Shown here piece by piece: positions 10,464-22,386 of a stretch of DNA of 64,000 nucleotides (within the stretch, counting starts at the first letter, position 1; every line of letters starts with the position of its first letter). Both the position numbers and the translations under genes were made by a program. The notes under the pieces are model-generated. The model worked only from the letters and a program-made list of their open reading frames with translations, was not told the origin of the DNA and made no database searches. Source of the DNA: Irpex lacteus (lineage: Eukaryota > Basidiomycota > Agaricomycetes > Polyporales > Irpicaceae); contig MQVO02000007.1 of NCBI GenBank assembly GCA_001986395.2, forward strand, positions 62,001 to 126,000. Reading direction: 5' to 3'.

Positions 10464-13273
10464 ATGGACGCAGGACACCGCCCCCGCAGCTGGGACATTC
10501 TCAAGACTCTCGAACGTGACAAGGTATCGATATCCGACCTTCTTGTCACTCTCCTCATGTACCCTTCGGCCAAGCACCCGCTGCCTTTTCTGCTTGCAGA
10601 CGTGACCAACAACTGCCGACCAATACTGAACGCCTTGCACTCCAACTCAAGATGCAAGACGACAACCTTGGATTGGGGCCATGAGATCATGTGCAAGCAA
10701 TATTCGGACTCTATTGGCAGGCTGGCGCACACTGAGCCGTCCTGGCACTTCAACGCTACGCACGCGGAGCCGGCTCAAATCCGGGATTTTCAACTCGATG
10801 GGTTAGCGCGAACAGTTCAGCAGAACTATAGTGACATCTGGTCACTCTTCTTTCGTATGGCGACGGGGTTCTCTGATACGGACCAGGTCTCGGATGAGCA
10901 GGCCAGGCAGGGTGTAGAGGAGGATGGGGAGGAGGCGCCTTCACGCAGCTCTCCTTTGACGAGTGATGAGCTCAACGAGCGCAGGAACAAAGTGCGGCAT
11001 GCACGTGTAATTGTGAGTACTAAAAGATCATCTTAATTGAAGCAATTAGCTGACTTGGTATCGTAGAAAACTGTGACTGTGATCAGTGTACTTACGAATA
11101 ACCGCTTCCGCAAATGCAATGCGCTTCAGGCCGTGACAGGCCTGTTCCTCCACTCCTGTAATACGTCTGAAAAGGTTATCAAAGTTCTCTCGCATATGGG
11201 TATCTCGATCAGCCTTTCGTCCATCCACCGCGCCATCCATTCTCTATCACGGGCGACTCGTATTGCGATACAGCGTCACGGCCGATCGCTATTAATCTCG
11301 TACGCCTATGACAACTTTGACGTCAAACTAAAGGTTGGCATCCCGACTGCGGGCGGTCTCAACGACTTAATGCTGCATCTCACTTCCGGGCTCATGTTGC
11401 TGCTGAATCATGGAGTAATGCTGGATCATCTCCGTGTCTCAGGCTCCTTGTGGGACATGAATCCGAATAACGACTATGCAACAAATAAGAAGGAATTCGA
11501 TACTCTCAAGACCCTCAAGTTTCTCATGACGCTTCATATTCCCCAGCCGACTCTATCTGTATCATCCCAGCCAACTCTGACCCGTCGTGGAGAATTCCGT
11601 GCTTGGTTATTCCTCCAAACTCTTATCGCTCACGGGCCGGCATACTTCGCGAACATGAAGGCTTCGGTCGGGGAACCAAGTGCTGTTGAAATGATACCAA
11701 TCTGTAAAACAGAACAAATGCCGTTCCGTGCGATGGACTTGAACCAATCTAGGGTGGCCGGTAATATTGACGCGATCATGGACATGCTTGGTCAGGCGGG
11801 AGTGGGAAGTCATGGCGCGAACGTTTCGGGATTGGAGGAAGTGGATATTTCACCGTATGTCCAATTGGTTCATGGTGATTTGGGTACAATGGAGCGGGTT
11901 CTGAGTGCGATGGAACGGCGCGCTATCGACATGACACCCGAGGATCGTTTGCAGTTCATCGTCTTCGTTTTTGGGCTCTTCCATTTCAAGATGGCTGCCG
12001 CTCATGCTATTTGGCGCATTCTGGTCACGCCTGCCAATGCACGGAAGGACTCCGCAAGTTTCTGGGATATCGTTCGTCGACTACGACCGAAAATGGCCAA
12101 CCACCTCGTTAACAATGCGACATTTCGAGAACAGCATGATTTGATCAACCACGTCGGCTCTATACTTCGCCTGGATGCTTGGCGTGTTGAGGCAAAGAAG
12201 ATTGGCTATCCTACACTTCAAGCATGGGCAGAATCGCAGCCACCATTCATTGAGGTTGTGCGGATGTCGGAACGTATCGTTGGGCGATGTGTAGAAGGTG
12301 GCTATGACGTAAGTATGTTTCAACTTCAAACCAAGCCTGCCGCGCAGCAGGACAAGCTGCACCAGAACACTATGCGTACACACCATTACCTTCTTCTCTA
12401 TGAGGAGTTATCCTACGGGATGAACGCTGGCGATATCGGACGTGTTGAAACTCTGTTCCAACCGTGGGTCTATGTCTTCAAAGCTACTGGGAAACATAAG
12501 TATGCTAGCCGCATGCTACAATTTATGCACCAGTTGTATGATGTGTATCCGCCTGGCTTACGGTGAGTGGTTTGCAGTTTTTTCAACTTCCGGTAGATGC
12601 TGATGACCACATGTTAGACATGCAGTTCGCTACAATATACTTGTCAATCCCACAGGGAAACCTCATCACTTCCGAGCAGTTGATTGGATGGTCGAACTGC
12701 TCAATCTATATACAAAGGTAAGCCAGAACTCTGAATTGTATGAGGTATCGTCTGACGTAGAATAACATCTGATACTAATAGGAAATCTACGGTGGGAAAA
12801 ATTCAAACTACACTAAGAAGCGCATACTGGAAGAGTCTCCCCTTGTCTTACTATATCGGCAAAGCCACGCGAACTTCGAACAAAACTTCAATCTCTCAGG
12901 GCTGTCAACAGCGCATGCGAAGAAGGACATGTCGGCCACATTTGACGAAATCATGCAATGGATCGAGAACCTCGACGCCTCGCCTAATCAAGATCGCGCT
13001 GGTCGAACAGTTACATACAGTGTACCGAATGCCCTACTACGAGGAGCTGCACTAATTCGCCAAGATGCTACACATAAGGATGCAAAGCAAACGTCCCAGC
13101 AATCAGTGAGCGGTATGGCCTCCCGCGCTACCGTAGAAGTTGTCGATGATGATGAGTCTGCGGTTTGGAGTGAAATCGGTACAACTGCGCGTATGGCTGT
13201 TGGGGACGAGAGTTATTGGGATGCTGTAGTAGATGTTAGCGCAGATGATCTCGCGGTTATTGATAGCATATAG
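10464..13273 (+). CDS. DUF6589-type transposon protein (probable Academ-like transposase)
   Basis: Four exons are joined after removing introns 11013-11066, 12563-12616 and 12718-12781. The product is about 880 residues, starting at MDAGHRPRSW. The central region carries the hallmarks I associate with DUF6589: YAYDNFDVK (about 11300), QLVHGDLGTMERV (about 11865), FVFGLFHFKMAAAHAIW (about 11965) and RRLRPKM. The acidic residues in DNFD, HGDLG and later helices are candidate catalytic positions, which is inference. The N-terminal third holds helical segments and an acidic linker (VEEDGEEAP). The gene converges on the helicase gene, whose stop lies 28 bp beyond this one. No frameshift or stop is seen, so the protein could be functional. 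It would act in the nucleus on the element ends. Confidence 0.78.
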
Positions 13274-13300
13274 GAATAACAAACATTATCTATTCCATAA

Positions 13301-16171
13301 TCATTCACGTGCCTTCTGAGCTGACTCGAGCTCTCGCTGGCGTTCAGCCTCTTCCCGTCTCGCAAGAAGCATCGCTGTGACGCTTGCTATGTCCATAACG
13401 CGAGAGTTTTGACGATAAGTGGGAGTCGCTATAAGAGACTGGATGATATCTGTGGAGGCAGGCAGCCGTGCCTGAGCTGGCCCAGGAGCAGATGTGGTGT
13501 CATGGCGAGTACGTTGATCAGAGGTCTCCGCAACAGCAGTGACACCTGCAGCGGGAACTATGTTTTCCTTCGATTTTGCAGCAGCAATATTGACGGGGCA
13601 TTTATTATTACGTGCTTTAGTATTGCCAACATAGTGATATTCAGTAAGAGCAAAACGGTAGGATAGGATCACGCACCATTGTGATCGAAACCACCACATT
13701 TACCGCACTTACGTCTGGTGGTAGTAGTAGCGGCCGAGCTCGAGGTTGAAGCAATGTTGCTTCTTGATGGCTGTAACGGATTGGATGTATATAGTGTGGG
13801 ACGTGGAAAGTGACTAACATAGCAGGTCAGTCCACGTTACTCGTTTCGTTGAGGTGATAATGAATTTACCGCTTTATAAGCGCAACTATCTCTTGACCAT
13901 ACTCTCCAGCACCATCCCACCTCGACAACTCCCGTCTCAGGTCTTCGACAGATGCGATCTTATGACAATGAGCGCAGTCTGCAATACGCATCAGCTCGTC
14001 GTCCCCCATGATAATACCGGCGTCCAGGTCGGCAAGCGCGTCACGTCCGTACAACGCGGCCATCTTGTCGCGTCGGAAATTGTCCAGGATATCTTGAAAT
14101 TCGAAGTCCTTGAGTGTTCGCGTAAACTTTGCAAGACGGCTTGCTCGTGTTGCGGGGCCCTGGGCTCGGTGTGCTTCAGAGTCATCATTGTCAATGGCTG
14201 AAGACAAATCGCCAGCGGTGTTGTTTGCTGATGGCTCAGAGGGAGGGATATACATCGTGAAAATGGAAGAGGGATGCATTGAGCGTGCATTACAGGCCTC
14301 GCAGCAGATGGTCTGCACGACCAAGTTGCACCGCACACAGCCTGCAGGGTTATGAGGATCGCAAAGCTGATGATCAGGGTCTGGAGATATTATGTAATAA
14401 TGAACGTGAGTGTGAGAATATACGACTCGTGTACACAGCAAACTCACCTCGTCTGTCGTTCTCATAGTACGCCATCACGGGCACTCGATAACAATTATAT
14501 GAGCGGGTGCGTGCATTGATAAAGCTGTCCATCTCAGGACTGATCTTAATAGTACCAGTATCATCCTCGGATGGCGTCACAGAAGTGGTAGTATGATGAC
14601 TTGCGCGGGCTTTCTTTGACGAGATTCTAAGTTCTTCGTACACCGATAGCACTGTATTTGAACAGGATGCTTGGCCAGGTACAGGCGTCATGGTGATGGG
14701 CAAGGACTGAGCGTGATCTGAGGAAGAGGCCACAAGTGCATCTGCGTCGATGCGCGTCGGGACGGTAACAGCTGCCGTGTTGTTTTCAACGGTGTGCACT
14801 GTCTTCTGCCTTTTCGTGGGTGCTGATGGCTCTGTAGTAGATGTCGGAGCAGCTCGCTTGGCTTTCTCCTGCTTCTCAGCCTTCTGTTTCGCTTTGAGAG
14901 CACGAGCCTCCGCAGCTTTGGCAGCCTTTTCCTTACTATCGTCGAAGTACTTCGATTCTGCGAATAGAACAGCCACCGCCTCTGTTCCAGGGCCCCGTGC
15001 TGCCCGTCCAAAGCGCTGCCACATTGTATTGAGGCCACAAGTGACTCGCCACTGAAACACATAGCCTATATCCGGCACATCAATTCCCTGTAATATGATT
15101 CAAAGTAAGCATGTCTATCTAAATTGCTGCTTCAGGTTGCCGCACTCACAACTCCAAAAGAATCCGTGCTACACATTCCGCGAAGATTCTCTCCTTCTTT
15201 GTACAGTTCTGTATGCCGCTCTCGGAAAGAAGCAGTCATGTCCGCATTGAACCACTTGATCAGATGGCGGTGCTCAAGAGGAAGACGGCTTCTGAGTCGC
15301 TTCGCAGCTGCCACGGACTCGGTGATGTCATCGAAAAAGACTATGAACTTCGGCAGAGGCTGACCAGGTACCCAGTTCTTCGGTATGAGAAAATCCAGGT
15401 CTTCGAAGCTATTCAATGCGTGCTGAATGCGCCGAACAGTGAGATAGACGTTCGGGCGATCGTTTGAACGTTCAACGAGTTTGGTGCTATCTCGTTGCAT
15501 ACCAAGATGCTGCATTACTTTGATGAGGACATCTTCTGGTAGAGTTGCAGACGCCGCATAGAAGGGGATTTGGCGGCCCAGTCCAATACGCAGCCGCGCA
15601 CCATCCCGATAGTCCAATCGAAAACTACTCCAATCTTCGACGCAATGCGCTTCGTCCCAAACGATGCTGGTGATGCGCGACCGAACCAGTTCGCTTTTCC
15701 AAACCCTCTCAAAGATGCTGTCAACACCGAGCGCGATCTCAGGGTTCACGATGATAACACGATACACGCCGTCAACGATTTTCTATCAAACCGAGATTGT
15801 CAAGCACGACGTGTTACATATATAGTACTGTGGCCTACCTGGATGTTCTTGTGGGTAGCTGTATCACCACTGATTGAAATTGCCCTTATACCGCGTCCGA
15901 CTAATTCCTTCTCGTTCTGTAGCCCGAGAAGGTTTAATGGAGTGATTACTACCTGGATACTTGTTCGGCTGAAGAGTAGTGGCATCCAGAAAGTCAGGGT
16001 CTTGCCAGATCCTGTGCCCGACTTAACAACAACATCTTTATTGCCTTGTAGGAGAGCTTGTGTCACTTGTGCTTGCCATAGGCACGGATATGGACCGAGT
16101 TGCTTCTCTGTTTCCTTTCTAATGATTTCGAGTGTAGGGACAGTTTCTTTCGAAGGAGCGTGGGTGGTCAT
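13301..16171 (-). CDS. RecQ-like DEAH-box DNA helicase of the Academ-like transposon
   Basis: The start is MTTHAPSKETVP at 16171. Visible motifs: Walker A SGTGSGKT, then an intron at 15783-15838, WDEAHCVEDWSSFR (DEAH box with the RecQ-style continuation), SATLPEDV (motif III), FFDDITESV, STDSFGVGIDVPDIGYV (motif V, across an intron near 15090-15135) and MWQRFGRAARGPG (motif VI). After a low-complexity, Lys/Glu-rich linker comes a Cys-rich segment (CDPHNPAGCVRC, CCEAC). The C-terminus holds a zinc knuckle reconstructed across an intron (RKCGKCGGFDHN joined to ARNNKCP). Several GT-AG introns are needed, and all that I traced keep frame. RecQ helicases unwind DNA 3' to 5'. Here it probably assists transposition or repair of the donor site. 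Chromosomal RecQ/Sgs1 proteins are longer and carry RQC/HRDC domains, which I do not see. Confidence 0.86.
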
Positions 16172-16263
16172 TGGCGGGTTGAAGGGAGCATACAGCAGAG
16201 AGCTGTTGTAACTTTTATTAGAGTCGCAAACGCGTCGCGTCGCGTTGACGGTGCTGCACTATT

Positions 16264-16572
16264 CACTGCGTTCCCGGGGCAGCTACAGCGACACATGGAT
16301 AGCGAGCGCTAGCTCAAATAGGCACGTCTAGCACCCATTTATGGATAGCTCTTCTAGCGCCGTGGTATCTAGGCCGTGCTATCCGTCCCGCTCTACAGAC
16401 GTCACAGACTGTATAATGAGTTTTTAGCAGGAGCTAGCAAGCGTATGCTCGACTAGTAACCATAAGTATACTTGACATATGCACGGAGGGGGGCCTACCT
16501 CGCACTAGCTGGCCTAGTAGCAGCTAAGCTGCCCCGTGAGAATTAGGGCCTACCATACCCGGGAACGCAGTG
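16264..16572. mobile_element. 309-bp CACTA-like miniature element (MITE) with ATT target duplication
   Basis: The perfect 15-bp terminal inverted repeat CACTGCGTTCCCGGG occupies 16264-16278 and, inverted, 16558-16572. It is flanked on both sides by ATT (16261-16263 and 16573-16575). Ends beginning CACTG with a 3-bp duplication fit the CACTA/EnSpm superfamily. A subterminal GGGGCAGCT repeats in inverted orientation further in. No coding potential is seen. It sits between the helicase start and the right inverted repeat of the larger element, so it inserted later. Confidence 0.82.
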
Positions 16573-16654
16573 ATTCACCCATCTCTGCTGGCTCACGAAT
16601 TTTTCGATTTAATCATTTCCGAATATTTCGTCGGTGATGGTGTAGTCCAAATGG

Positions 16655-16949
16655 GGTAGTTGCATCACCGGAGACCGCTGTTTACCTTTGTTTGATGCCA
16701 GCCGTCGTAGGGAGCTCATAAAGATTAAGGTTCAAAAGACAGATTACATAACATCAATACGGGTGACTACTTGACATATCCGGTAATGATGATATAAGCA
16801 GATCATTCTCAGTGCTCAGAACTCAACGTCAACATAGCCTATCGTTCCTCGGGACCCAGAATAACCTAATCCCCTGAGACTCTGAGCTCCCTACGACGGC
16901 TGGGACGGAGCCTGTGGCGCAATGTGTCAATGTGGTGGCGCATGCGCCA
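16655..16949. repeat. Right terminal inverted repeat of the Academ-like element
   Basis: It mirrors the left arm. The 20-mer CAGCCGTCGTAGGGAGCTCA lies at 16699-16718 and its reverse complement at 16883-16902. Beyond it the outer edge carries GGCGCA and TGCGCC boxes up to about 16949. The outer and inner blocks match the left arm well, while the middle differs. Confidence 0.87.
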
Positions 16950-17529
16950 TTTCCTCTGTGCCCCTATTCAATGTTGTACCATTGCGTAGTCCTTTGTCTA
17001 TTGTCTTCCACGTGCACTGCAGCTCTTTGGCTTACCACTACCCAAGACCGAGAATAGCACAACAGGACAATGCAGGAAGAACGTGTGAGGTGGCGACGGT
17101 CGTCGTGGACGCCAATTATCTCGGCGGGCGCTGTGAGGCGGAGACAATATGGGGCAGATGGCTGAAGACAGCTCGTGGCAAGGCCGAGGGGGAGCTGAGA
17201 GCTGCTGTGCTGGAAAAGCAGAGATCCGGAATACGATGCCTCGTGTCTGCGATGCGGTTAGGCCGGCAGTAATTTGGTGGTGTGCGCTCAGCCACCGCGG
17301 TCCCTTCTGCTGCAAATCTTTCTCAAGCCAGTCGCCAGAGGGCACAAGAAGTCCTTTGGCCTTTCTTCCTTTCTTCCGACAAGTCCTCTTCAACCTTCGC
17401 AGCGCTGACCGCTGCTCCTTCTTCAACTCCCACCACCACCGAGGCTGCGCCTTGTCCGTCTTGTGTTCCATCTCCCACCCCTCTGTCTTTACACGTCTCT
17501 GACGCTTCCGGCGTGTCGTGTTCTGCACC
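16950..17529. other. Intergenic: transposon edge to GH16 promoter
   Basis: There is no supported gene. The last few hundred bases before the GH16 start are rich in C and T on the plus strand (runs of TTC, CTC and CCTT), as often seen upstream of highly transcribed basidiomycete genes. A 207-codon minus-strand ORF here lacks domain features and is probably a by-product of the base bias. Confidence 0.5.
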
Positions 17530-19262
17530 ATGTATCTCCATCTACCTCTGCTGCTTTTCCTGCTCGCCTCAGTATCACCCTCGGACGCCAATATCTTTGC
17601 ACGAGGGACCGAGTCCTTCACACGGATCGCAGCGAAAGCACACCGACACGCCGCACATCGAAGCGCCGGGCTGGCTCGCGATCTCCGTCTGTCTTTCCGA
17701 GGTCTGCTTGCAGAGCAGCCGCAAGGTGCTCAGACTGTCGCCAACAGCCGTGTATACTGTGTCAATGCTCCAGGGCTCTCGGCCAACAACAACACGTCCC
17801 CCGTTATCAGTAATGGCACTACCATCGTTTCTGGGCCATCACCGACCAGCTCGTCGGCTTCTGGGGCGAAAGCGTCCACGTCGAGTGGAAAGGCATCCGC
17901 CACTGCTAGTTCTACCCCATCCTCACCGTGGAAACTGAAACAGTCATACGTGAGTCAGGAATCTGGTCCCGACCCCAATCTCTCTAATTAGTGCTTTACA
18001 GCAAGGTAACTCGTTCTTCAACGGCTGGGATTTCTTTACTGGAGCAGACCCCACGAACGGGATTGTGACCTACATAGACCAGAACACCGCGGTGCGTGAC
18101 AGTTGCGTGTCTTCTAACACTTTTCGCTGACAAACGTCCCTTCTTACAGAAACAAGTCAACCTCGCATCCATTAACAGCGCAGGAAATGCCATAATGAAG
18201 GTGGAGACGACTCCCCAGGTCCAGAATACGCGCCAAAGCGTCCGCATCACCACCCAGTTCACGTTCACAGGCGGCCTAGTGATCATGGACTCCGTGCACA
18301 TGCCCACAGGGTGCGGCACCTGGCCTGCCTTCTGGACGAACGGCCCTAACTGGCCCGTGAATGGCGAAATAGATATCGTCGAAGGTGCGTTCATATCGTC
18401 CGATTCGCACCCTCGATGGAAATCTCAATCACGATGTGCTGCTTTCTTTCTTCCAGGTGTCAACGATTACACGAATAACCAGGCGACGATCCATACGGCG
18501 CCTGGATGTACTCTCGCAACTTCTAGCTCGAGTGCACTAGGTATCTCCGGAACTCTTGTAGGCGGTACGGTCTGCGCTGCTGCGTCGACTGGCAATCAAG
18601 GCTGTGGCGTCCGCTCTCCCCAAATCAACTCATTCGGAGCATCCTTCAACGATAACGGAGGTGGCGTGTACGCAAGTAAGTGCATCTTTCATCTGACTCA
18701 TCGCTATTTATTTTTAGAAACTTCCTTCTTTCCTAATCCGTACAACACATGTTAACAACATGTTTAATTCACAGTGCAATGGGACGACGACGGCGTATCC
18801 GTATACTTTTTCCCGCGCAACAACATCCCCGACGACATCACCGCCAACGCGCCGCTCCCTCAGAACTGGGGCAACCCCATGGCGTTCTGGCCCGCAGCGA
18901 ACTGCGACCCCTTCAAGTTCTTCAACGGGCACTCGGCCATCTTCGATACTACGCTCTGGTAAGTGCTAATGGCATTAGATGAAGACTGCGGATGGCTGAT
19001 GATTACTCCACGACACGTTGACAGCGGTGATTGGGCGAGCGGTGTGTGGGGCAGTTCTGGCATTCCCGGGCAGGAGCAGAGTTGTGCGCAGCGGACGGGT
19101 GTGTCGACGTGTGAGCAGTTTGTGCGTCAGAATGGCGGGTCGTTCAACGAAGCTTGTGCGTGGTCTTTTTATTTCTCTATGCTCTGTACTCACCTTCTAT
19201 CTCGGTTTGCCTCTTAATAGACTGGGAAGTCTCTTATGTCAAGATCTTCCAAACTTCATAAC
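17530..19262 (+). CDS. Secreted glycoside hydrolase family 16 beta-glucanase
   Basis: Seven exons, with introns 17950-18001, 18092-18149, 18385-18456, 18676-18774, 18959-19024 and 19157-19221. The ATG at 17530 opens a signal peptide (MYLHLPLLLFLLASVSPSDA). A Ser/Thr-rich linker follows (about 17810-17925), then the GH16 domain, beginning FFNGWDFFTGADPTNG. The active-site block reads FWTNGPNWPVNGEIDIVEG, with the two Glu of EIDIVE as nucleophile and acid/base by family knowledge. The end (YWEVSYVKIFQTS) is typical of basidiomycete laminarinase-like GH16 proteins. The enzyme hydrolyses beta-1,3(4)-glucans outside the cell, in cell-wall remodelling or nutrition. No GPI signal or binding module is visible. 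Confidence 0.93.
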
Positions 19263-19798
19263 GGACACGACCTCTCGATCGCCACGCGGCATTCTTCACA
19301 CCCGCTACGACCTTCATATCACAATCTCTTCACGCTTTCACGGAACATTAGCCATATGTTCACATCCTAAGTCAACGGTTGCTTTCCGGCTGCTGGCACT
19401 CAAGAACTCATGACCGACACCCTCGTCGCATTTACGCTCTTATCTAACGTTATATCCCTCCCATGTCTGTACATTGTAGAAAGCATGATCTGGATTGGAG
19501 TATTATAGATTTCAGGGAACTCTGGTGTACAACAGGTGTACAATTACTATTACATGTTGCTTTTTTTGCACGTATGCTTGTTCAGAGGGATACGTACTTT
19601 GCTGGAATATTGGCCCTGCGTGAGAACAGCGCCTAAATCAGCTGACCGTGTTCTATCGAACGCGTTCAAGCTGGCGGCCATCATTTGAAGTTTCACTTGG
19701 TTCGAGTCGGCCACAGTATCGTGAACGGTAAGCCAGTCTAATGTAATGAGTATACTTATCTACACTAACACTCTAGCAAAGTTTACTATCTGATAAGT
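19263..19798. other. Intergenic between GH16 and GCNA-like genes
   Basis: This is 3' flank of the GH16 gene and 5' flank of the GCNA-like gene, which are in tandem. No ORF, repeat or RNA gene was recognised. Confidence 0.5.
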
Positions 19799-22137
19799 AT
19801 GCCAAAGAAAGAGGAAGTTGATGAGGACGAAGGTCCCAACACCAGCGAGGAAGAGCGCATGCGGTACGCCTGTCTACTTTTGATGGGAAAGACTATCGGA
19901 AGTGATGATCTTGCAATTGTGTCCTAAGTAGCGCGAAGAGGAAAGGAAAGCAGCCTATGGTCGCTAGGAAGCCCATGGTCACCAGAAAGCTGTCCCAAGT
20001 GATAGAAATACCTTCTGACGAGGACGAGGAGGACAACGCGCACCTCGCGGCCGTGGAGAAGTTCATCACCACTGTACTAGCTACACCGAGAAGCCGGAAT
20101 ATCCGCTATGTGCACGCACATAAACCCATCTCTATCTCTAGCTCGGACTCCGAAGACGAGAATGAAGACGCGAAGGTCAAGGGTGAGGCTGGCCCAGACT
20201 CACTTTTGAACTCACCTGTGAAGGCCAGTCATACGCGGGAGGTCATTGACCTTACTCTTACTTCATCCGACGAAGCCGAGGAAGATGAAGTCGAGGAAGA
20301 GTTGGTCAATAACATTGGATCCCAATCCCAAGAGTCGGAAGTAGCAGTTCGTGAGGCTCTGGGACTTACGCCTGAGCCACAGGGAAAGGGTGTTGCTCGA
20401 CCTTCCCCAGAGCGGCCACCAGGGGTCAAGAGTAAGGAGACGCGAAGAGAGGAAGATGTGCCTATTCCGAGAACGTGAGTGACCTCATTGAATGGGCCTC
20501 AAACGCTGATTGCTCAGACTTCTCTACTTAGAGACGAGACAAAACCTACGCCTCGTCCCGCCGGCTCTTCCAAACACTCTACGCCCAGCGTCCTCTCGTC
20601 ACTTACTTCACTCTCCTCAGACGCCTCAGACGCTGGAGATATAGTCGTGAGCCGTGTAGCAGACACGACTCCATGCCCTCTCGACGATCCCCCTCCCGCA
20701 GCCGCGGCCAAACGACGCGCTCTCAAACTCGAAGTTTCTCCTTCCCTCACACCTTCCGTGTCCCCCGATCCGGAGGAGAGCCCTAAGAAGGCGTCCGCAT
20801 TGACTACTGCTGCTAAGAAACCACGGATGACCAAGAAAGCCAAACAGGCCATCGAGCAGACTAGACGGGAGAAGTACGCGCAAGACCTGTTTGAGGAGCT
20901 TAACAGAGCTGTCTTCAAGGGTGGACTCCCGAAAGAGACTCAGCTGAAATGGAGCAATCGGTTGTTGACTACTGCTGGGAGGGCGAGGTGGAAGAAGTGC
21001 GTGTGCTGTTCAGGCTAATGGAACCGTATACTAAGGGGTTTGGTAGATCCCGAGATGGCTCGCAGACGTCTGAGATTGAGCTTGCTACGAAGATTCTGGA
21101 CTGTGATGGTAAGCACACAACGTCGAGTGCTGGTGGGATCGTAGAAAACTAAACACACTCGTGAATCTTATACTTTATAGAACGCATACGCAACACGCTC
21201 TCCCATGAAATGTATGTACGCCCTCATATTTGACATGTCTCACGACTGACATGCTTCCAGGTGTCATCTAGCATGCTGGATAATCGACGGCGACCCAAAG
21301 GAGGGCCACGGCAAAGCTTTCAAATCATGGTAATCCCCACTACACGCTATCAAGCTGGCATTCAGGCCAAGTCGTACTTATGACCTTTATAGGGCTGCGA
21401 AAATCATGCGAAGAAGATCTGATATTGAAGTTACGGTATGTTATACGGATATTCATAGATGGTCTCTCACTCAAAGGACCCGTCCTTCAGACAAGGCATA
21501 ACTACGAGATCAACTATCCATATGAGTGGGGTAAGCACATAACTTGTATAAATTACCAAAAGCTCACAACGATGTACAGAGTGCGAGAACTGTGCCAAGA
21601 TGTAAGTGCTAGCATATCGATACCCTAATGATGTCTGACGTGGAGGACAAGATACGGCAGGTATAGTAAATCGATTCGACCAGACGAGTGTCGTAAGTAC
21701 AGACTTCGATAGCGCTTATGACGGAGGCTGATGTCTCGCACACTGGCATAGGCTGCGGCGCATGCAAAGTCGGCGTGTTAGTTCCATTGTTCAAGGTCCG
21801 GGCTCCGAGGACACCTCAGAAGACGAAGGCGGATAGTCGAATGGCTGCGATACGAGGGCGAGGTAAGAGCCACATACATGAAAGGAGAGATCCTCAATAA
21901 CGTTATTATTAACGTATGATTATAGATTCACCTCGAAGTGTCGAGACAATCACAGGAACACTCACGTCAATGAATATAGAAGAACGCGAGGAGAACGCCA
22001 GCCCCACCAAGAAGGGGCAATCGCGCCTACGTTACACGGGCCAAAGCGATCTCCTGGGTCTGGGTAGTACGAAAATTGATGTGCAACTCGCTGCTTTGAC
22101 GGAAGAACTCGGTGGTGTCAGTATTCTAGGAGACTGA
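19799..22137 (+). CDS. GCNA/SprT-like metalloprotease with long acidic disordered N-terminus
   Basis: Twelve exons. Introns: 19864-19928, 20475-20531, 20997-21046, 21109-21180, 21212-21260, 21330-21392, 21436-21490, 21531-21579, 21602-21660, 21693-21751 and 21863-21925. The start MPKKEEVDEDEGP leads into a long acidic, Ser-rich region with several IPSDEDEE, ISSSDSEDE and VIDLTLTSSDE stretches, the latter resembling SUMO-interaction motifs. The SprT domain begins FEELNRAVFKGGLPKETQL. The zinc-protease motif HEMCHLACW is assembled across an intron (21201-21275). A C-terminal zinc ribbon follows (ECENCAKI and RCGACKVG). In the Spartan/GCNA family this domain cleaves DNA-protein crosslinks. The acidic N-terminus and lack of a visible PCNA or UBZ motif favour the GCNA branch over Spartan. 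A short tail follows the ribbon (SRLRYTGQSDLLGLG). Confidence 0.86.
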
Positions 22138-22386
22138 TCTTTGACATATGCTTCTACTTGGCTTTGTGGATAAAACGAATAGATTTTTCCTCAGTCTACG
22201 ATGTTCTCTATATCTCGATGTACCTTAGGTGTAATTATCTGCTTACCTGTGAATGATGGCCATGGCATGTACTTACTTACGCACCAAATTTGGATAGACA
22301 TTTTGCTTACCTAATGTGATAGAGTACGTGTTTGAAGTAGCGCGTCGCGACACAGCTCTGCAAGCCAAATCAGCCGCGGGTCGGGA

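Larger units (their letters stand above)
10059..16949. mobile_element. Academ-like DNA transposon with DUF6589 protein and RecQ-like helicase
   Basis: Two convergent intact genes lie between long terminal inverted repeats. Left-arm sequence from about 10106 matches the reverse complement of the right arm ending about 16915 over roughly 65 bp. A second block (about 10253-10337) matches the reverse complement of about 16665-16745. The intervening arm sequence has diverged. Outermost limits were placed at the terminal GGCGCAT/ATGCGCC sequences, and no target-site duplication could be fixed. From memory of the literature, helicase-carrying Academ elements (AcademH) are known in fungi and animals. 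Assignment to that lineage is probable rather than proven. A smaller element (16264-16572) is inserted in the right part. Confidence 0.75.

Noticed and set aside
16998..17621. 207-codon minus-strand ORF opposite the GH16 promoter and signal peptide
   Set aside because: Its composition mirrors the CT-rich promoter, with no domain and overlap with a secure gene.
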